Assembly (NCBI GenBank): GCA_044346855.1
Contig: JBIIYJ010000086.1
Span: 1-17,555, forward strand
Direction: 5' to 3'
Origin: CAIKKV01 sp044346855
GTDB taxonomy: Bacteria; Verrucomicrobiota; Kiritimatiellia; CAIKKV01
DNA: 17,555 nucleotides
How positions within the stretch are numbered: the stretch's first letter is position 1; every line of letters starts with the position of its first letter. Positions 16,674-17,555 of this stretch are shown piece by piece. The notes under the pieces were generated by a model. The model saw only the letters and a program-made list of their open reading frames with translations, did no database searches and was not told where the DNA came from. Both the position numbers and the translations under genes were made by a program.

Positions 16674-17273
16674 CTACGCTCGGCGGCCTTGGTGGCTCAG
16701 ACGGCGATTGACGGCGTCGAGATCGAAGCGCTCGGGGTCGTACCCCTCGTCAACCCATTCAAGGAGTTCTTTCTGCTCCTCCGTCGGCGTCTTCGCGTTA
16801 ATCGCCTTCAGGATGTCCATATAGCCGGGGAAACTGCCGCAGTCTTCCGGCGGACAGGCGCGCGCACCGCCGAGGCACACGGGGCAGGTCACGGCGGGAT
16901 CGAGAGGCAGGAACTTCTCGGCGACAATCTCGTGCTCCCAACTGTCGCCGAAGTCGTATTCATAAATGAACTTCTGCTTCACATGCGTGACGACTTCGGC
17001 CAGCGGCACGCGCTCCTCGTTCTCCATGTCCATGTCTTCCATCTGTGACGCCGGCCGGCTGGTGTAATTGACGCCGCCGATGTGAAAACTGTGCATGTGG
17101 CAATTGTGCCAGCCCATCGCGGCCTGGATGACCGTGTGCAGGTCGCCGAGCGTGGCATTGTCAGGCAAGACCACCCGTCGCCAGATCGGCGGGCGGATGA
17201 AGCACAATTGCACCTTGAATTGGATTGTCTTCTCCGCCGGTGTGGCGGGCTTCCCTCTTCGTGTCGCAGTCAT
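16674..17273 (-). CDS. Plasmid pRiA4b ORF-3-like family protein (PF07929-type), function unknown
   Basis: A 199-residue cytoplasmic protein with the hallmarks of the pRiA4b ORF-3 family: FIRPPIWRRVVLPDNATLGD (25-44), LHTVIQAAMGWHNCHMHSF (45-63), FIYEYDFGDSWEHEI (102-116) and ACPPEDCGSFPGY (139-151). Four cysteines, CPVC (130-133), Cys140 and Cys145, form a plausible zinc-binding cluster. Family members occur on chromosomes, plasmids and near transposons, and no biochemical role is established to my knowledge. The start has GGGAG 9 nt upstream. It precedes the FAD oxidoreductase by 86 bp on the same strand and could be co-transcribed, though no functional link is evident. Its presence is a weak hint of past horizontal exchange. 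Confidence 0.9.
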   Translation of the reverse strand: MTATRRGKPATPAEKTIQFKVQLCFIRPPIWRRVVLPDNATLGDLHTVIQAAMGWHNCHMHSFHIGGVNYTSRPASQMEDMDMENEERVPLAEVVTHVKQKFIYEYDFGDSWEHEIVAEKFLPLDPAVTCPVCLGGARACPPEDCGSFPGYMDILKAINAKTPTEEQKELLEWVDEGYDPERFDLDAVNRRLSHQGRRA

Positions 17274-17374
17274 GATGTGTTTCTCCCAGATCCGGTTCTT
17301 ACTTCCAGGCCATCATGCGGGCGCCGTGAAGGTCACCGTGCAGCCGGCATGAATGAGTCGGGCCCCTGGCGTCT

Positions 17375-17392
17375 CAATACGATTGCGTATTG
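17375..17392. repeat. Perfect 7-bp inverted repeat upstream of the pRiA4b-like gene
   Basis: CAATACG (17375-17381) and CGTATTG (17386-17392) are perfect complements around ATTG, about 100 bp upstream of the pRiA4b-like start. On the minus strand a TTGACC (17399-17394) directly precedes it, but no good -10 box follows at 16-18 nt. It is a candidate operator. In the rest of the upstream stretch to 17555 I see no gene. Confidence 0.3.
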
Positions 17393-17555
17393 TGGTCAAG
17401 ACGGCTCCTGAATATAGCGGAGAAAGAATGATAGCCTTGCCAAGAATCGCCGTCAATGCCGACGCCGGAATGAATATGTAGGGAACCTGGCGGTTTGAAC
17501 GTGTATCTTCTTGTTCCTGGATTTACTTCGTTTTGAGAGCGATTTATCGCATCTT

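Noticed and set aside
17428..17481. 17-codon open frame with GGAGAAAG upstream
   Set aside because: The ribosome site is good, but the peptide is too short and featureless to support as a gene.

Overview
The window is GC-rich, mostly chromosomal-looking bacterial DNA. The enzyme set suggests a PVC-group bacterium, most like Kiritimatiellota or Lentisphaerota: a PcRGLX/YetA-like lyase, a heparinase II/III-like lyase and a GGSCTG-type FAD oxidoreductase, with no SusC/SusD pair, beside a folate one-carbon operon. This assignment is inference from gene content; no rRNA or other marker gene is present.

Layout. Positions 1-2902 hold a minus-strand tetrahydrofolate C1 operon in the order fhs > metF-like > folD. 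folD runs off the left edge. A candidate promoter overlaps a 10-bp palindrome. Positions 2816-4242 are a gene-poor stretch with one small XRE-type HTH regulator (3432-3701). On its 3' side lies a structured block (3727-3880) that reads on the minus strand as a candidate small RNA: promoter-like elements, base-paired ends and a terminal hairpin followed by a T tract. Positions 4243-6552 encode a large multi-pass membrane protein resembling GT-C glycosyltransferases. It converges with an orphan cytoplasmic PAS histidine kinase (6576-7751, minus).

Positions 8117-15120 are a three-gene plus-strand polysaccharide-degradation operon with a very good sigma70-type promoter. It encodes an exported glycoside-hydrolase-like protein, a PcRGLX/YetA-like (PL26-type) lyase and a heparinase II/III-like lyase. 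Neither lyase has a signal peptide. Converging on it from the right are an FAD-dependent oxidoreductase (15235-16587, minus) and a pRiA4b ORF-3-like protein (16674-17273, minus).

How the genes may work together. The C1 operon interconverts formate, 10-formyl-, methenyl-, methylene- and possibly methyl-THF. The 8-15 kb operon probably processes uronate-containing oligosaccharides, with an outer exported step and inner cytoplasmic lyase steps. The FAD enzyme may be an accessory oxidation step. The divergently oriented kinase lies next to this operon, but no response regulator is present, so a regulatory link is only a possibility. The least explained element is the structured block beside the XRE gene.
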